This document shows positions 8,606 to 17,399 of a DNA stretch of 64,000 nucleotides, piece by piece (the stretch's first letter is position 1; the number at the start of each line of letters is the position of its first letter). This DNA comes from Fibrobacteria bacterium (GTDB lineage: Bacteria; Fibrobacterota; Fibrobacteria; UBA11236). The notes under the pieces were generated by a model. The model saw only the letters and a list, made by a program, of their open reading frames with translations. It made no database searches and was not told where the DNA came from. Both the position numbers and the translations under genes were made by a program. The stretch lies in contig JANYDA010000004.1 in NCBI GenBank assembly GCA_025360005.1, forward strand, positions 1-64,000, given 5' to 3'.

Positions 8606-9763
8606 TTATCCGGCTTTGGAATGCGCCGGCGCCTTGCGGGGGGCCGCGGGCCGCTTCGCCGGGGAGTGCGGGAGCGCTTGACGCGCCTTAGGCCTATCGA
8701 TGCCCCGCTTGACGCGGTTGGCAGCGGCCACGTCCTTGAAGCGCAGGTGGTTGGAGTTGTCCACCGAGAAGAAATGCTCTCGCGAGCCATCGTCCTTGGC
8801 CACGAAATACATCTTATCGGTAGGCATGGGATTGAGGGCCGCCAGCAAGGCGCCGCGGCCGGGATTGCAAATAGGCCCGGGCGGCAGGCCCGTGAACTTG
8901 CGGGTGTTGTAGGGGGAATCGGAATTCAGATCGGAAACGAATAGCGGGCCGGTAGGCTTATGCACGGCGAAGCGGACGGTGGGATCCGCGCCCAGGCTCC
9001 AGCCTTGCAGCAGCCGGTTGTAGAATACGCCGGCGATAAGGTTCTGCTCGGCCGGAACGGCCGCTTCCTTCTCCACGATGGACGCCAGGGTGAGCCAGCC
9101 CAGTTGCCCGTATTTCCGGTACATGGGGGATTGCTTATCCAAGTAAGCGGTGACTTCCTGGAAGCGCCGCGTCATTACCTTGATCACATCGCGTTCGGTC
9201 ACCTTCCAGGGCAGCACGTAGGTGTCCGGAAAAAGGAAGCCTTCCAGCGAGGGGGCGTTGACGTTGCAGGCCTTGGCGAAATCCGCGGAGTGGACCAGGG
9301 AATCGAAGCGCAGGCTGTCCAAGGGGAAACGGGCCTTGAGGATGGTGAAGGTTTCCCAGGAAGCCTTGCCTTCCGGAATGGTCACCATCTGGGTGGCCAT
9401 CTTGCCCAGGGTCAATTTCCCCATCATGCCCAGGGCGGAATTGGAAGGGCGCACGTAGAAATAGCCCGCGCGGATTTTCCTGTCCTGGCGGGAAAAGCGG
9501 AGCAACAGCCGGAATACCGTGGCGTTAGGGATCAGTCCCTTGCCCTGGAGATCCTGCGCCAGGCTGGCCAGCGATACCTTGGGGGGTACCTCGTATAATA
9601 CGTCCCCGCTGACCGGGTCCGCCTCCAGCCCGGTTTCCGCCGCGGGCTTGGGCGCCGACTTCACGGTCAATAGCCGGCCCACGGCCGAACCGGCCGCGAT
9701 GACGACGGCCATCAGGGCCAAGCCGCCCCAAAAAGAAGATCTTTTTTTCCCCCGTTTAACCAT
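8606..9763 (-). CDS. mltG: Endolytic murein transglycosylase MltG (YceG-like)
   Basis: MltG cleaves nascent glycan strands at the inner membrane and sets their length. The 385-residue product has one N-terminal membrane anchor (about residues 11-33). A LysM-like region follows (SLASLAQDLQGKGLIPN, about 64-80). The catalytic domain contains ASIVEKEA with the essential glutamate near residues 231-233, then FYNRL, NTRKFTGLPPGPICNPG and YFVAKDDGSREHFF. All hallmarks are present. The C-terminus ends in a Lys/Ala/Pro-rich tail. No strong ribosome site is seen before the ATG. Confidence 0.92.
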   Translation of the reverse strand: MVKRGKKRSSFWGGLALMAVVIAAGSAVGRLLTVKSAPKPAAETGLEADPVSGDVLYEVPPKVSLASLAQDLQGKGLIPNATVFRLLLRFSRQDRKIRAGYFYVRPSNSALGMMGKLTLGKMATQMVTIPEGKASWETFTILKARFPLDSLRFDSLVHSADFAKACNVNAPSLEGFLFPDTYVLPWKVTERDVIKVMTRRFQEVTAYLDKQSPMYRKYGQLGWLTLASIVEKEAAVPAEQNLIAGVFYNRLLQGWSLGADPTVRFAVHKPTGPLFVSDLNSDSPYNTRKFTGLPPGPICNPGRGALLAALNPMPTDKMYFVAKDDGSREHFFSVDNSNHLRFKDVAAANRVKRGIDRPKARQALPHSPAKRPAAPRKAPAHSKAG

Positions 9764-9814
9764 CGATGTTGCGCCGCGCTGAGGTTTGCCTTGTCCTGAA
9801 CCAATTATGGAAAA

Positions 9815-10969
9815 TTATCCGCCGGATTCCAATTCAAAGATTCCACGGATCCGTTCCGCCACCAGCTTCGCCTCCAGCTTGCGCAAGCAGGAGAAATGCC
9901 CGCATGGGGGCATGGACCCCAGGTAATAACAGGGCCGGCACGGTAGCGATTCCAGGAACACGGGCGTGGACGTGAGCGGGTTCCACTTGCCGGGATCGGT
10001 GGGTCCGAACAGCGTCACCGTGGGCACGTCGCAGGCGGCGGCCAGATGCATGGTCCCGGTATCATTGCCCACCAGCAAATCGCATGCGGCCACCTGGCGC
10101 TGGAGGCCCTGGAAATCCAGGCTTCCCGTGGTGTCCGTGATTCTGCCCCGGGCTTTGCCCGCGATGCGCGCGGCTTCTTCCCGTTCTTCGCCTGCGCCCA
10201 ACAGGATGAATTCATGTCCGTCATCGGCCAGCAAGGTAATCAGCTCCGCGTACTTCTCCCACGGCCATTTTTTCTGCGGCCAATTGAAGGAGGAGCCGAA
10301 GACGATGCCGATGCGGCGTCGGCCGCGCCTTTCCGGCCCGGCCGGGCCGCTTGCCTCCCCGGCGGATGCGGGGTACAAGGCCTCCGGCTTGCCGTCCGGG
10401 ATTTCCATGCCCAGCACGCGGTAGAAGCATTGCCACTCCGGCATATGCCTGGGCAACGGCACCTCGAAGTCATGGTATTTGGGAAGGGCTCCTTCCACCT
10501 GGAAGCCGCGGGAATAGGGAATTCCGATCAGCCTTTTCAGGATGGGGCCGGTCCCGCGGTACAATTCCAGATCGATGAATTGGGAATAGCGGTTCCGGCG
10601 CAGGCGGGCCAGCAGGGAGAAGAAGCGGATCCAGAGTTTGGGATGGAGCAATTCCAAAAGCAGGCGTTTTCCGGTCAGGGGAAGCACGTGCACGCCGCGG
10701 ATTCCGGGGACGCGGAGGTATACTTCCGCGATGCGCGCGGAGACCAGCATATCGATCACGATGTCGGGATGTCTGTGTTTGAACTCGCGGATGGCATAGA
10801 GGGAAACGATGGCGTCCCCCATGCAGCACCATTTGCAGACCAGGACGCGTTGCCGGCCCGTCGGCTCCGCCGGCCTCGGCATGCCGCGTTCGCGGCTGCG
10901 GATCAGGGCCAGCGCCACCCTCATGGCCGAATGCTCCAGGCTGCGGATCAAGGCGTTGCTGCGCGTCAT
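9815..10969 (-). CDS. GT9 glycosyltransferase (heptosyltransferase family)
   Basis: 384 residues in two Rossmann-like halves. The family is recognised from VCKWCCMGDAIVSLYAIREF near the N-terminus, GIVFGSSFNWPQKKWPWEKYAELI at the start of the second half, and LLVGNDTGTMHLAAACDVPTVTLFGPTDPGKWNPL, the ADP-heptose/nucleotide-sugar site of WaaC/WaaF-like enzymes. A cysteine-rich end (CRPCYY and PPCGHFSCLRKL) is also common in the family. It is the last gene of the exopolysaccharide operon and overlaps the preceding GT4 stop as ATGA. LPS-core heptose transfer or addition to the exopolysaccharide are both possible. Confidence 0.82.
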   Translation of the reverse strand: MTRSNALIRSLEHSAMRVALALIRSRERGMPRPAEPTGRQRVLVCKWCCMGDAIVSLYAIREFKHRHPDIVIDMLVSARIAEVYLRVPGIRGVHVLPLTGKRLLLELLHPKLWIRFFSLLARLRRNRYSQFIDLELYRGTGPILKRLIGIPYSRGFQVEGALPKYHDFEVPLPRHMPEWQCFYRVLGMEIPDGKPEALYPASAGEASGPAGPERRGRRRIGIVFGSSFNWPQKKWPWEKYAELITLLADDGHEFILLGAGEEREEAARIAGKARGRITDTTGSLDFQGLQRQVAACDLLVGNDTGTMHLAAACDVPTVTLFGPTDPGKWNPLTSTPVFLESLPCRPCYYLGSMPPCGHFSCLRKLEAKLVAERIRGIFELESGG

Positions 10970-12105
10970 CGCGATCCGTCCCCGCCCCGGTCTGCCGGCG
11001 CGAGCGTTTCCGCAAAAGCCGACTGCATGCGTCTGGCCGCGGCCGCGGCGCCGTAATGGGCTTGGGCGGCTTCCCGGTCCTCCGCCAACAGCGCTTCGCC
11101 GGGAAACGCGGCGAACACTCCCGCCACTCCTTCCGCCAACCGGGCCGGCGTGTCCAGATCTAGAGCCGTCATGGTGGGGAACTGGCGGGCCAACTCGGAC
11201 AGGTTGCCGGTGCGGCTGGCGAGCACGGGTAACCCCAAGGATACCCCTTCGATGGCCGCCTTCCCGAACTGTTCGGCCTGGCGCGGATTCTCGCCGGTGG
11301 GCATCACCAATAAGGAAGCCCCTTGCAGGGCCGATTCCAGCCGGGAGTTCTCGATATGCCCCAGGAACTGTACGCGGGAAGCCAGTCCCAGGGATTTTGC
11401 CAAGGCGGCCAGGCGCGCCCGTTCCGGACCGTCGCCGACTATGCGCAGCCGGTGACCCGGCAATAGGGCCAGGCTTTCCACCAAAAGGTCCACGCGCTTA
11501 AGCGGGATCAGGCGCCCGACATAGGCCAGGCAGCGCGCGCCTGCGTCCGCCCGCAATGTCCCGCGGGGCCGGATCCACAGCGGGATGACGAATACCTTCC
11601 CCGGGAATCCCGTGGCGGTTATCCTATCCTTGATTTCACGCGTGGGAACGATGCACGCCCGGTAGCGCGCGAACGCGAGCTTCTGCAAAAGCGGGAAGGG
11701 CCATGGCAGGCGTTTGGGACGGTTCTCGGCGCTGTAGCAGAGCAGGGGTATCCCCATGCCGGCAGCCATGCGGCCCACCTGCCAGGTGGCAAGGCACCAG
11801 GGTTCCTCCCAGCAATAGATGGCGGCCGGTCGCAGGCGGCGCAATAGGCGGTCTAGGCCCAGCCAGAGGAACAGGGAATTGCGGCCCGTGCCCAACGTGG
11901 CGAGGGGATGGACGGACGCCTCCCCGTAACCGCCGCGATACGGGGAGGGGCGCCCATAGGCATGACCCAGGGAACGCGCTTTCCAGAAAGAGGGGACGAT
12001 CAAATCCACCCGGTAATCGGTCCAGCCTTGGAACGCCAGGCGGTTCTCGTCCGCCGCCAGGGGATGCCCGATCACCGCTATCCGGCGCGACGACGCTTCA
12101 GGCAT
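10966..12105 (-). CDS. GT4 family glycosyltransferase
   Basis: 379 residues with a GT-B fold. The second half has the classic donor-binding region: AYVGRLIPLKRVDLLVESLALLP, RIVGDGPERARL, VQFLGHI, and the E-x7-E-like segment GKAAIEGVSLGLPVLAS (EQFGKAAIEG). The N-terminal acceptor half contains SAENRPKRLPWPFPLLQK. It overlaps the polymerase gene by 8 bases upstream and the GT9 gene by 4 bases downstream. It is predicted to add a sugar to the repeat unit on the cytoplasmic face. The sugar is unknown. Confidence 0.8.
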   Translation of the reverse strand: MPEASSRRIAVIGHPLAADENRLAFQGWTDYRVDLIVPSFWKARSLGHAYGRPSPYRGGYGEASVHPLATLGTGRNSLFLWLGLDRLLRRLRPAAIYCWEEPWCLATWQVGRMAAGMGIPLLCYSAENRPKRLPWPFPLLQKLAFARYRACIVPTREIKDRITATGFPGKVFVIPLWIRPRGTLRADAGARCLAYVGRLIPLKRVDLLVESLALLPGHRLRIVGDGPERARLAALAKSLGLASRVQFLGHIENSRLESALQGASLLVMPTGENPRQAEQFGKAAIEGVSLGLPVLASRTGNLSELARQFPTMTALDLDTPARLAEGVAGVFAAFPGEALLAEDREAAQAHYGAAAAARRMQSAFAETLAPADRGGDGSR

Positions 12106-13651
12106 GGGCGCCTCCGGGCCATTGCAAGGAGCGTCCGGGCGGGCTGGCGGGTTTGTCCTTGGCCATCCGCGAGGTAGCGGCGGTCTGGCCGGCAGCCGTC
12201 TCCAAAGCCTCCTGTGCCCGCCATTGGCGGTAGAACCTGGAGATGCATCCCATCGTGAACCAGAAGAAGATGTCCCCGGGCGGAGTGTGGAGGTGCGTTC
12301 CCGTAAGGTTCAGGACGCTGAGCATGAAGATGATCGTGCATAGCAATCGCATCAGCTCCACGGCCTCCTTATCCTTGGAATGGGCGATGAACTTCATGGC
12401 CCGGTAGAAGCCGATGAATACGATGGTCAGGAAACAGACGAACCCGGGATAGCCTATCTCGCCGAGCACCAGGAAATAATAGCTGTGCGCGTAGCCGGTG
12501 GTGCCTTGGCCCTTGCCGAATGGGAAATAGAACGATGTATAGATGATCCCGGCCCAGGTTTCCATCCGCTTCTGCACGCTGTATTCCTGCAGGGGATTGG
12601 CCAGCGCGGCGGTGCGGTTTGTGATCATCGTCTCGGTCAAATTGGGGTTTTTCCTGTTCAGCTTGGCTGAGATGACGGCATTCTGGGCCATGCCGCCGCC
12701 GCTCCCGCCTCCGCCCTTGAGGGTGTTGGCGGCGACCCCGGCGGCCATCAGAACGATCAGGGCCCATTGGAGCCATGCCTTTTTCAAACGCAGGAAGACC
12801 CCGTAGAACAGGAGGCCGGCCACTACCGCCAACCAATTGGTGCGCACGGTGGCGATCATGATGGGCGGTATGGACGCGATGGTCATCAGGATTCCGAAGA
12901 AGAGCAGGTAGCGTCCCTTGGCGAACATCCAGAATATGCCCAGCATGAACAGGATGGTCATCCCGTCCGACATGGCGGCGGGCGAGACGTAGGTGGAAAA
13001 AGGCCTCACCACGCCGTCGATGCGCAAGGTGGTGAAGGTTATCGAGTCCAGCCACTTCTGCTCGAAATTCGTGAAGCCGAAAAGGATTTGGTTGATGCCG
13101 TACAAGGCGGTGAAGAAAAGCAGCCAAGATCCGTATCCCAAGAGGGCACGGGTTTCCTTGTAGCCGGTGAGGACATAGCTGCCCGCGAAAAAGAAAAAGA
13201 CGTACAGCCCGTTGAACTTGAATCCGTACAGGCCTTCCTGGATGCCCAATTGCGAGCCCACGAACACTTTGGCGAAGAGGAGCAGGGTATAAGCCACGAT
13301 AAGGATTGAAAACACGTCCTTGGACCGCTCTTTGTTCATGATCCAAAGCAGGAGCAGGGCCATGATGAGGCCGGCCATGACGCCGTCGGAGATGAGCATC
13401 AGGTAATCCAGGGCCGGGCGTTCGCTGACCAGATAATACATGCGGCGGAACAAGGGCGTGAACAGGGGAAGGCAGAACAGGTAATACACGCCCACCTTCG
13501 GGAATTTCAGGGTGGGGATGAGGAAGAAGGCTATGCAGAAGATCGCCGTCTCCATGCGGCTGGGTATATGCATCAAACGGTATACGAAGCCGAAGCCCAG
13601 CAGCAGCAGGATGGGAAAAGTGAGATACTTTAAAAGCGCGGATTTGATCAT
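12098..13651 (-). CDS. O-antigen ligase/polymerase-like membrane protein (Wzy-type)
   Basis: A 517-residue polytopic membrane protein with about 11-12 membrane segments. A large loop near residues 310-380 contains NRTAALANPLQEYSVQKRMETW and the segment FPFGKGQGTTGYAHSYYFLVLGEIGYPG, a pattern of Wzy_C/WaaL-like O-antigen polymerases and ligases (Arg and His in periplasmic loops). In an operon with Wzx, Wza and Wzc homologues, polymerisation of lipid-linked repeat units in the periplasm is the most likely role. The C-terminal 50 residues are soluble. It overlaps its neighbours by a few bases on both sides. Confidence 0.72.
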   Translation of the reverse strand: MIKSALLKYLTFPILLLLGFGFVYRLMHIPSRMETAIFCIAFFLIPTLKFPKVGVYYLFCLPLFTPLFRRMYYLVSERPALDYLMLISDGVMAGLIMALLLLWIMNKERSKDVFSILIVAYTLLLFAKVFVGSQLGIQEGLYGFKFNGLYVFFFFAGSYVLTGYKETRALLGYGSWLLFFTALYGINQILFGFTNFEQKWLDSITFTTLRIDGVVRPFSTYVSPAAMSDGMTILFMLGIFWMFAKGRYLLFFGILMTIASIPPIMIATVRTNWLAVVAGLLFYGVFLRLKKAWLQWALIVLMAAGVAANTLKGGGGSGGGMAQNAVISAKLNRKNPNLTETMITNRTAALANPLQEYSVQKRMETWAGIIYTSFYFPFGKGQGTTGYAHSYYFLVLGEIGYPGFVCFLTIVFIGFYRAMKFIAHSKDKEAVELMRLLCTIIFMLSVLNLTGTHLHTPPGDIFFWFTMGCISRFYRQWRAQEALETAAGQTAATSRMAKDKPASPPGRSLQWPGGAHA

Positions 13652-14727
13652 GCCGACCCCGCGGTCCTGGCTTGCGCCATGCGGTACAAGTCCGCGTAGG
13701 CGGCGGCTACGACGGCAGGTGAAAAGCGCCGGGAGAATTCCCTGGCTTTGTTCGCGATCTCGTTGCGGGACTTCTCATCCCTCATGATCCGGCCGAGCAT
13801 GGCCGCGATCCCTTCCAGCGGCCGCACGATGCCGGTATCGCCGTCCCGCACCAGGTATTCGCTGCCGGGATGGGGCGAGGTCACTACCACGCAGGAGCAC
13901 GCCATGGCTTCGATGATGCCCACCCCGAAACCTTCGTAGCTCGATAGGCAAAGGTAAATCCAGCTTTCCCGGTACAGGGCCGTCAGCGTTTCCTGGGGAA
14001 TGCGCGCATGAAACCTCACGCCCTCGAATCCGGATCGGGCCTTGAGGCTTTCCACCTCCTGCTCCGGTCCCACATAGTTGAGGCGCAGTTCCGGAAAGGA
14101 TTCCCGCAGCCCCCGGAAGATTTCCAAGGCCGCCTCGCCGCGTTTGCGGGATCGGTGGGAACCCAAGTAGATGAGGCTGGGATAAGGGGTCTTTGCCCAG
14201 GCCACGGGATCCGGCTGGCCGGGCAGCATGCAAGGTATCACCCGATCGACGCCGGGAAGATGCGCGGCCACGTGGGGGGAGATGCCCACTGTCAGCCTGC
14301 AGCGGCGGGCTTCCCGCCTTTCCATCCAATAGGAAAGGCTTTGCGCCAGCTTCCCTTTCAACGTGCGCGCATGTCGGAATTCCAGGGCGGCGGTACCATA
14401 GAAGGTACGTACGAAATTCCCGCGGTAGCGGATGAAGCCGCCGTCCCCGTGGATGTGCACGGCATCGTAGCCCTCCATCGCCAGGCCCCGGTACCAGAGC
14501 GGATACCAGAGGCGCTTGAGGAAAGGGGCCAGCCGCAAGGCGGCGCGCAAGCAGGGGAGATCGATGGGAAGCACGCGATAGCGCGCGTTCACGGGCCGCA
14601 AGGTATGGGTATGGACGGAAACGTCATGCCCCAGATCGATCAGCGCATTGGCGAGCCGATGGACCTGGGTAGCCACGCCGGTGAAGGTATCGGGAGGGAG
14701 ATCGCGATGCAGGAAGAGGATTTTCAT
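13648..14727 (-). CDS. GT4 family glycosyltransferase
   Basis: 359 residues starting MKILFLHRDLPPDTFTGVATQVHRLA, the usual glycine-containing GT4 N-terminus. The donor half has LIYLGSHRSRKRGEAALEIFRGL and the catalytic segment LSSYEGFGVGIIEAMACSCVVVTS (E-x7-E). A reading open to 15093 has no homologous look and overlaps the upstream gene deeply. The ATG at 14727 makes an ATGA overlap with that gene's stop. It belongs to the exopolysaccharide operon. Linkage and sugar are unknown. Confidence 0.82.
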   Translation of the reverse strand: MKILFLHRDLPPDTFTGVATQVHRLANALIDLGHDVSVHTHTLRPVNARYRVLPIDLPCLRAALRLAPFLKRLWYPLWYRGLAMEGYDAVHIHGDGGFIRYRGNFVRTFYGTAALEFRHARTLKGKLAQSLSYWMERREARRCRLTVGISPHVAAHLPGVDRVIPCMLPGQPDPVAWAKTPYPSLIYLGSHRSRKRGEAALEIFRGLRESFPELRLNYVGPEQEVESLKARSGFEGVRFHARIPQETLTALYRESWIYLCLSSYEGFGVGIIEAMACSCVVVTSPHPGSEYLVRDGDTGIVRPLEGIAAMLGRIMRDEKSRNEIANKAREFSRRFSPAVVAAAYADLYRMAQARTAGSA

Positions 14728-15830
14728 CCGCCCTCCCCGCGCAGGAATTCCCAGGTCTCCCGGGCCGTGACTTCCGCCGTGAAGCGTTCGCGCACGTTGC
14801 GGTTCTGGGCCCCGCGCACGGACGATTGGTTGGCGAGCGGCAGGTTCGCCAGCATGACGGCCAGGGATTCCGCATCCCCCTGGCGGAAGGTGGTTTCCGG
14901 GAACAGGGTGAGTTCCGGGATATGCCCGGAGTCGCTTCCCAGCGCCACGCAACCGCACAGGATGCCTTCGATCAGGGATCGGCCGATCTGTTCTTTCCAA
15001 TCCGGCCGCGTCAGGGAAGGCAGGATCACGTAGTCCCCGGCCTGGTAAAAGCGGCGCAGGCCTTCGCCATCCAACGCGCCCAGGTGGATCCATTGCCTTC
15101 CCGGCGCCGCTCGCAGGGTATCTTCCAACGGCCCGTTCCCGGCGCTGGCTACCCGCAGCCGCGGGAAGCGCGGCAGCAAACGCTTCAGCAGCAATAGCCC
15201 CTTCGCTTCCACCAGGCTGCCCGCGTACAGGAGCAATATGTCCCTATCCGCGAGGGACAGGCTCCGTCGGAACTCGCGGATGGACTCGGCTTCGCCCGGG
15301 AAGAAAAAATCCTCCGATCCCCACAAGGGCACCACCTTGACGGGCTTGGCGTAGCCGTTGGCCTTCAGCACTTGCTCGGCCTCCCGGGAAGCGGCTATGC
15401 TGCGCCATACCAGCTTTCCGTTGATCCGCGCGGCCAAGCCATGGTACCAACGATGGTAGGCGGGCTTGGCCAGGTTCTGCAAGGCGTAATTGATCACGCG
15501 CGCGCGCGGCCAGGCCAACCGCGCCAGCAAGGCGTGCCAGGCCAGGCTTGGCCTGTCCATTTCATCCATTATGTACAGGTAACTTGGGCGATACGTCCAC
15601 AGGTGGAATAACAGGGATGGGATCCAATAACGGGAACTCCGTTCCGGAATATAGGCGGCGGAAACGATCTCGCAATCCCCCGCGCGGAAGGTTTCCGCCC
15701 GGAAAGATCTCGATCCGTGCGTCCAGGCGCGCGGAGCCAGTACGCGGACAGGCGCATTCCCGGCCAGCTCCAGGAAGAACTGCCGATAGGCCGGTACCAG
15801 GGCCCCGGACCATATGATCAGGATCTTCAT
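14724..15830 (-). CDS. GT4-like glycosyltransferase
   Basis: 368 residues. The product starts MKILIIWSGALVPAYRQFFLEL. The C-terminal half has LLYAGSLVEAKGLLLLKRLLPRFP, VASAGNGPLEDTLRAA, WIHLGALDGEGLRRFYQAGDYVILPS and the E-x7-E-like segment IGRSLIEGILCGCVALGSDSGHIPE. The ATG at 15830 forms ATGA with the stop of the upstream GT2 gene. The open frame extends to 16028, but that part is antisense-like Arg/Pro-rich text. Predicted cytoplasmic repeat-unit assembly. Confidence 0.8.
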   Translation of the reverse strand: MKILIIWSGALVPAYRQFFLELAGNAPVRVLAPRAWTHGSRSFRAETFRAGDCEIVSAAYIPERSSRYWIPSLLFHLWTYRPSYLYIMDEMDRPSLAWHALLARLAWPRARVINYALQNLAKPAYHRWYHGLAARINGKLVWRSIAASREAEQVLKANGYAKPVKVVPLWGSEDFFFPGEAESIREFRRSLSLADRDILLLYAGSLVEAKGLLLLKRLLPRFPRLRVASAGNGPLEDTLRAAPGRQWIHLGALDGEGLRRFYQAGDYVILPSLTRPDWKEQIGRSLIEGILCGCVALGSDSGHIPELTLFPETTFRQGDAESLAVMLANLPLANQSSVRGAQNRNVRERFTAEVTARETWEFLRGEGG

Positions 15831-16759
15831 GGGGATTTCAAGCCGATTATCTTGCCCAGTTGCGATGCGCAGATGGCGCCGATGCAGAGCTGTTCCAGCA
15901 AGGCCACGATCATGGCTTCGCCGGCCGGGAGCAGGCCGCGCAAACGCTGCGTTCCGGAAAGGCCGGGAGTGGCGAACAGGTAACGCAGGCATTCCTTGAG
16001 GTAAAGCGCGGAGTATTTCCGGCACCATGCCAGCAGGGTCCCGCGAGCGTCCGGATAATGGCGCACGCGCGCATAGCTTCCCGGATGCTTCTGGTACAGG
16101 CGGATTTCCGCGCGCACCACGCGGTCCTGGGAGGTATAGGCGCCGCGCAGGGCGGGGAAGAAGCTGCGCGGGATATGCGGGTGTTCCACCACCAGATCCG
16201 GGCAGAAGGGAATGGGGCCGCGGCGATCGATGATGGTGAGCGCCAGATCGGTGTCCTCGCGGAAATTGACGGTAAAGCCTTCGTCGAATCCGCCCAGGGC
16301 CAGCACCTGGGCCACGTTGAAGACCATGTTGGCGGTGGCATAGGTGCCGCCGTCCGGGTTATGCAGAGAATGGGTGAACGGGGGCTTGGGTCCGGGAGCG
16401 GGGCGCACCGCGCCTTCCACCGCCACCGCCTGGGGAAACCGCGCGGGTACCCCGGCGAGCGTGGCGAAGTAACCGGCGTCGAGCAGGCAATCGGTATCCG
16501 AGAAAGCGATCCAGGGCGTGGCGCAGACGCGCAGCGCATGGTTGCGCGCGTGTGCGGCGGAGACATGGGCCAGCCGGTGGATGGCGATCCCGACTCGGGC
16601 GGCCGTGGATGCGAGCAATTCCCAGGTACCGTCGGTGGATCCGTCATCGACAACGATAAGGGGGATGCGGCCGGAACCGTGGCGGAGATAATTATCCAGG
16701 AAGCCTCGCAGCAGCGGGGCCTGGTTGTAGGTTGCAATCGCGAGGGTGATCAGCGGCAT
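15827..16759 (-). CDS. GT2 family glycosyltransferase
   Basis: 310 residues with a GT-A fold. Motifs are TLAIATYNQAPLLRGFLDNYL, LIVVDDGSTDGTWELL, HARNHALRVCATPWIAFSDTDCLLDAGY (DXD-like SDTDC) and the later NFREDTDLALTI, which is the ED acceptor/base motif. The C-terminal 80 residues include two hydrophobic stretches and may sit on the membrane. It sits four bases after the sugar-transferase gene, so it is a candidate for the second sugar of the repeat unit (inference from order only). Confidence 0.8.
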   Translation of the reverse strand: MPLITLAIATYNQAPLLRGFLDNYLRHGSGRIPLIVVDDGSTDGTWELLASTAARVGIAIHRLAHVSAAHARNHALRVCATPWIAFSDTDCLLDAGYFATLAGVPARFPQAVAVEGAVRPAPGPKPPFTHSLHNPDGGTYATANMVFNVAQVLALGGFDEGFTVNFREDTDLALTIIDRRGPIPFCPDLVVEHPHIPRSFFPALRGAYTSQDRVVRAEIRLYQKHPGSYARVRHYPDARGTLLAWCRKYSALYLKECLRYLFATPGLSGTQRLRGLLPAGEAMIVALLEQLCIGAICASQLGKIIGLKSP

Positions 16760-16763
16760 GCGT

Positions 16764-17399
16764 TCACACTGCGCCCCGGCCCAGGAATACGGTGGGGAAG
16801 GTGGCCAACAGGATTTTGAAATCGATCAGCAGGGATGCGTTCAGCGCATAGTGGACATCCAGATCCACCATGTCGTCGAACTTGAGGTTGGACCGCCCGC
16901 GCACCTGCCAAAGGCCGGTCATTCCCTGCGGCACCGTCATGCGGACCTTCTGGATTTCGTTATACTGGCTTACCTCGCGCAACAAGGGCGGGCGCGGGCC
17001 CACCAGCGACATGTCCCCGCGCAGCACATTCCAGAACTGGGGCATTTCGTCCAGGCTGGCGCGGCGGAGGACGCGGCCCACGCGTGTGATGCGGGGATCG
17101 TTGTGCAGCTTGAAGGTGATGCCGCCGGACTCGTTCAGGTTGTCCAGCTCCCATTGCCGCAGGTGCGCGCCCACTTTCATGGTGCGGAACTTGATGAACT
17201 TGAAGCGGTGCCCGTATTGGCCCACGCGCGTCTGGACGAAGAAGATAGGTCCGCCGGAATCCAGTTTGATGAGCGGGACCAGCAAGATGAAGGCGGAGAA
17301 CAGGGCCATCAGTCCCAGCAGCGCGCCGACGATGTCGACGGCGCGTTTTACGCTGCGGTAAACGCTATCCCCGATCCCCTGCCGAATGCTTTGTCCCAT
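16764..17399 (-). CDS. Undecaprenyl-phosphate sugar phosphotransferase (WbaP/ExoY-type initiating enzyme)
   Basis: 211 residues comprising the short, catalytic-only form of the polyprenyl-phosphate hexose-1-phosphate transferase family. An N-terminal membrane hairpin (VDIVGALLGLMALFSAFILLVPLI) is followed by GPIFFVQTRVGQYGHRFKFIKFRTM, then RRASLDEMPQFWNVLRGDMSLVGPRPPL and PGMTGLWQVRGRSNLKFDDMV (read with a Q before GMTG). These are all signature motifs. It loads the first sugar phosphate on undecaprenyl phosphate and so starts each repeat unit. It lacks the extra five-helix N-terminal region of long WbaP enzymes. It overlaps the upstream GT4 gene by 35 bases. Confidence 0.9.
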   Translation of the reverse strand: MGQSIRQGIGDSVYRSVKRAVDIVGALLGLMALFSAFILLVPLIKLDSGGPIFFVQTRVGQYGHRFKFIKFRTMKVGAHLRQWELDNLNESGGITFKLHNDPRITRVGRVLRRASLDEMPQFWNVLRGDMSLVGPRPPLLREVSQYNEIQKVRMTVPQGMTGLWQVRGRSNLKFDDMVDLDVHYALNASLLIDFKILLATFPTVFLGRGAV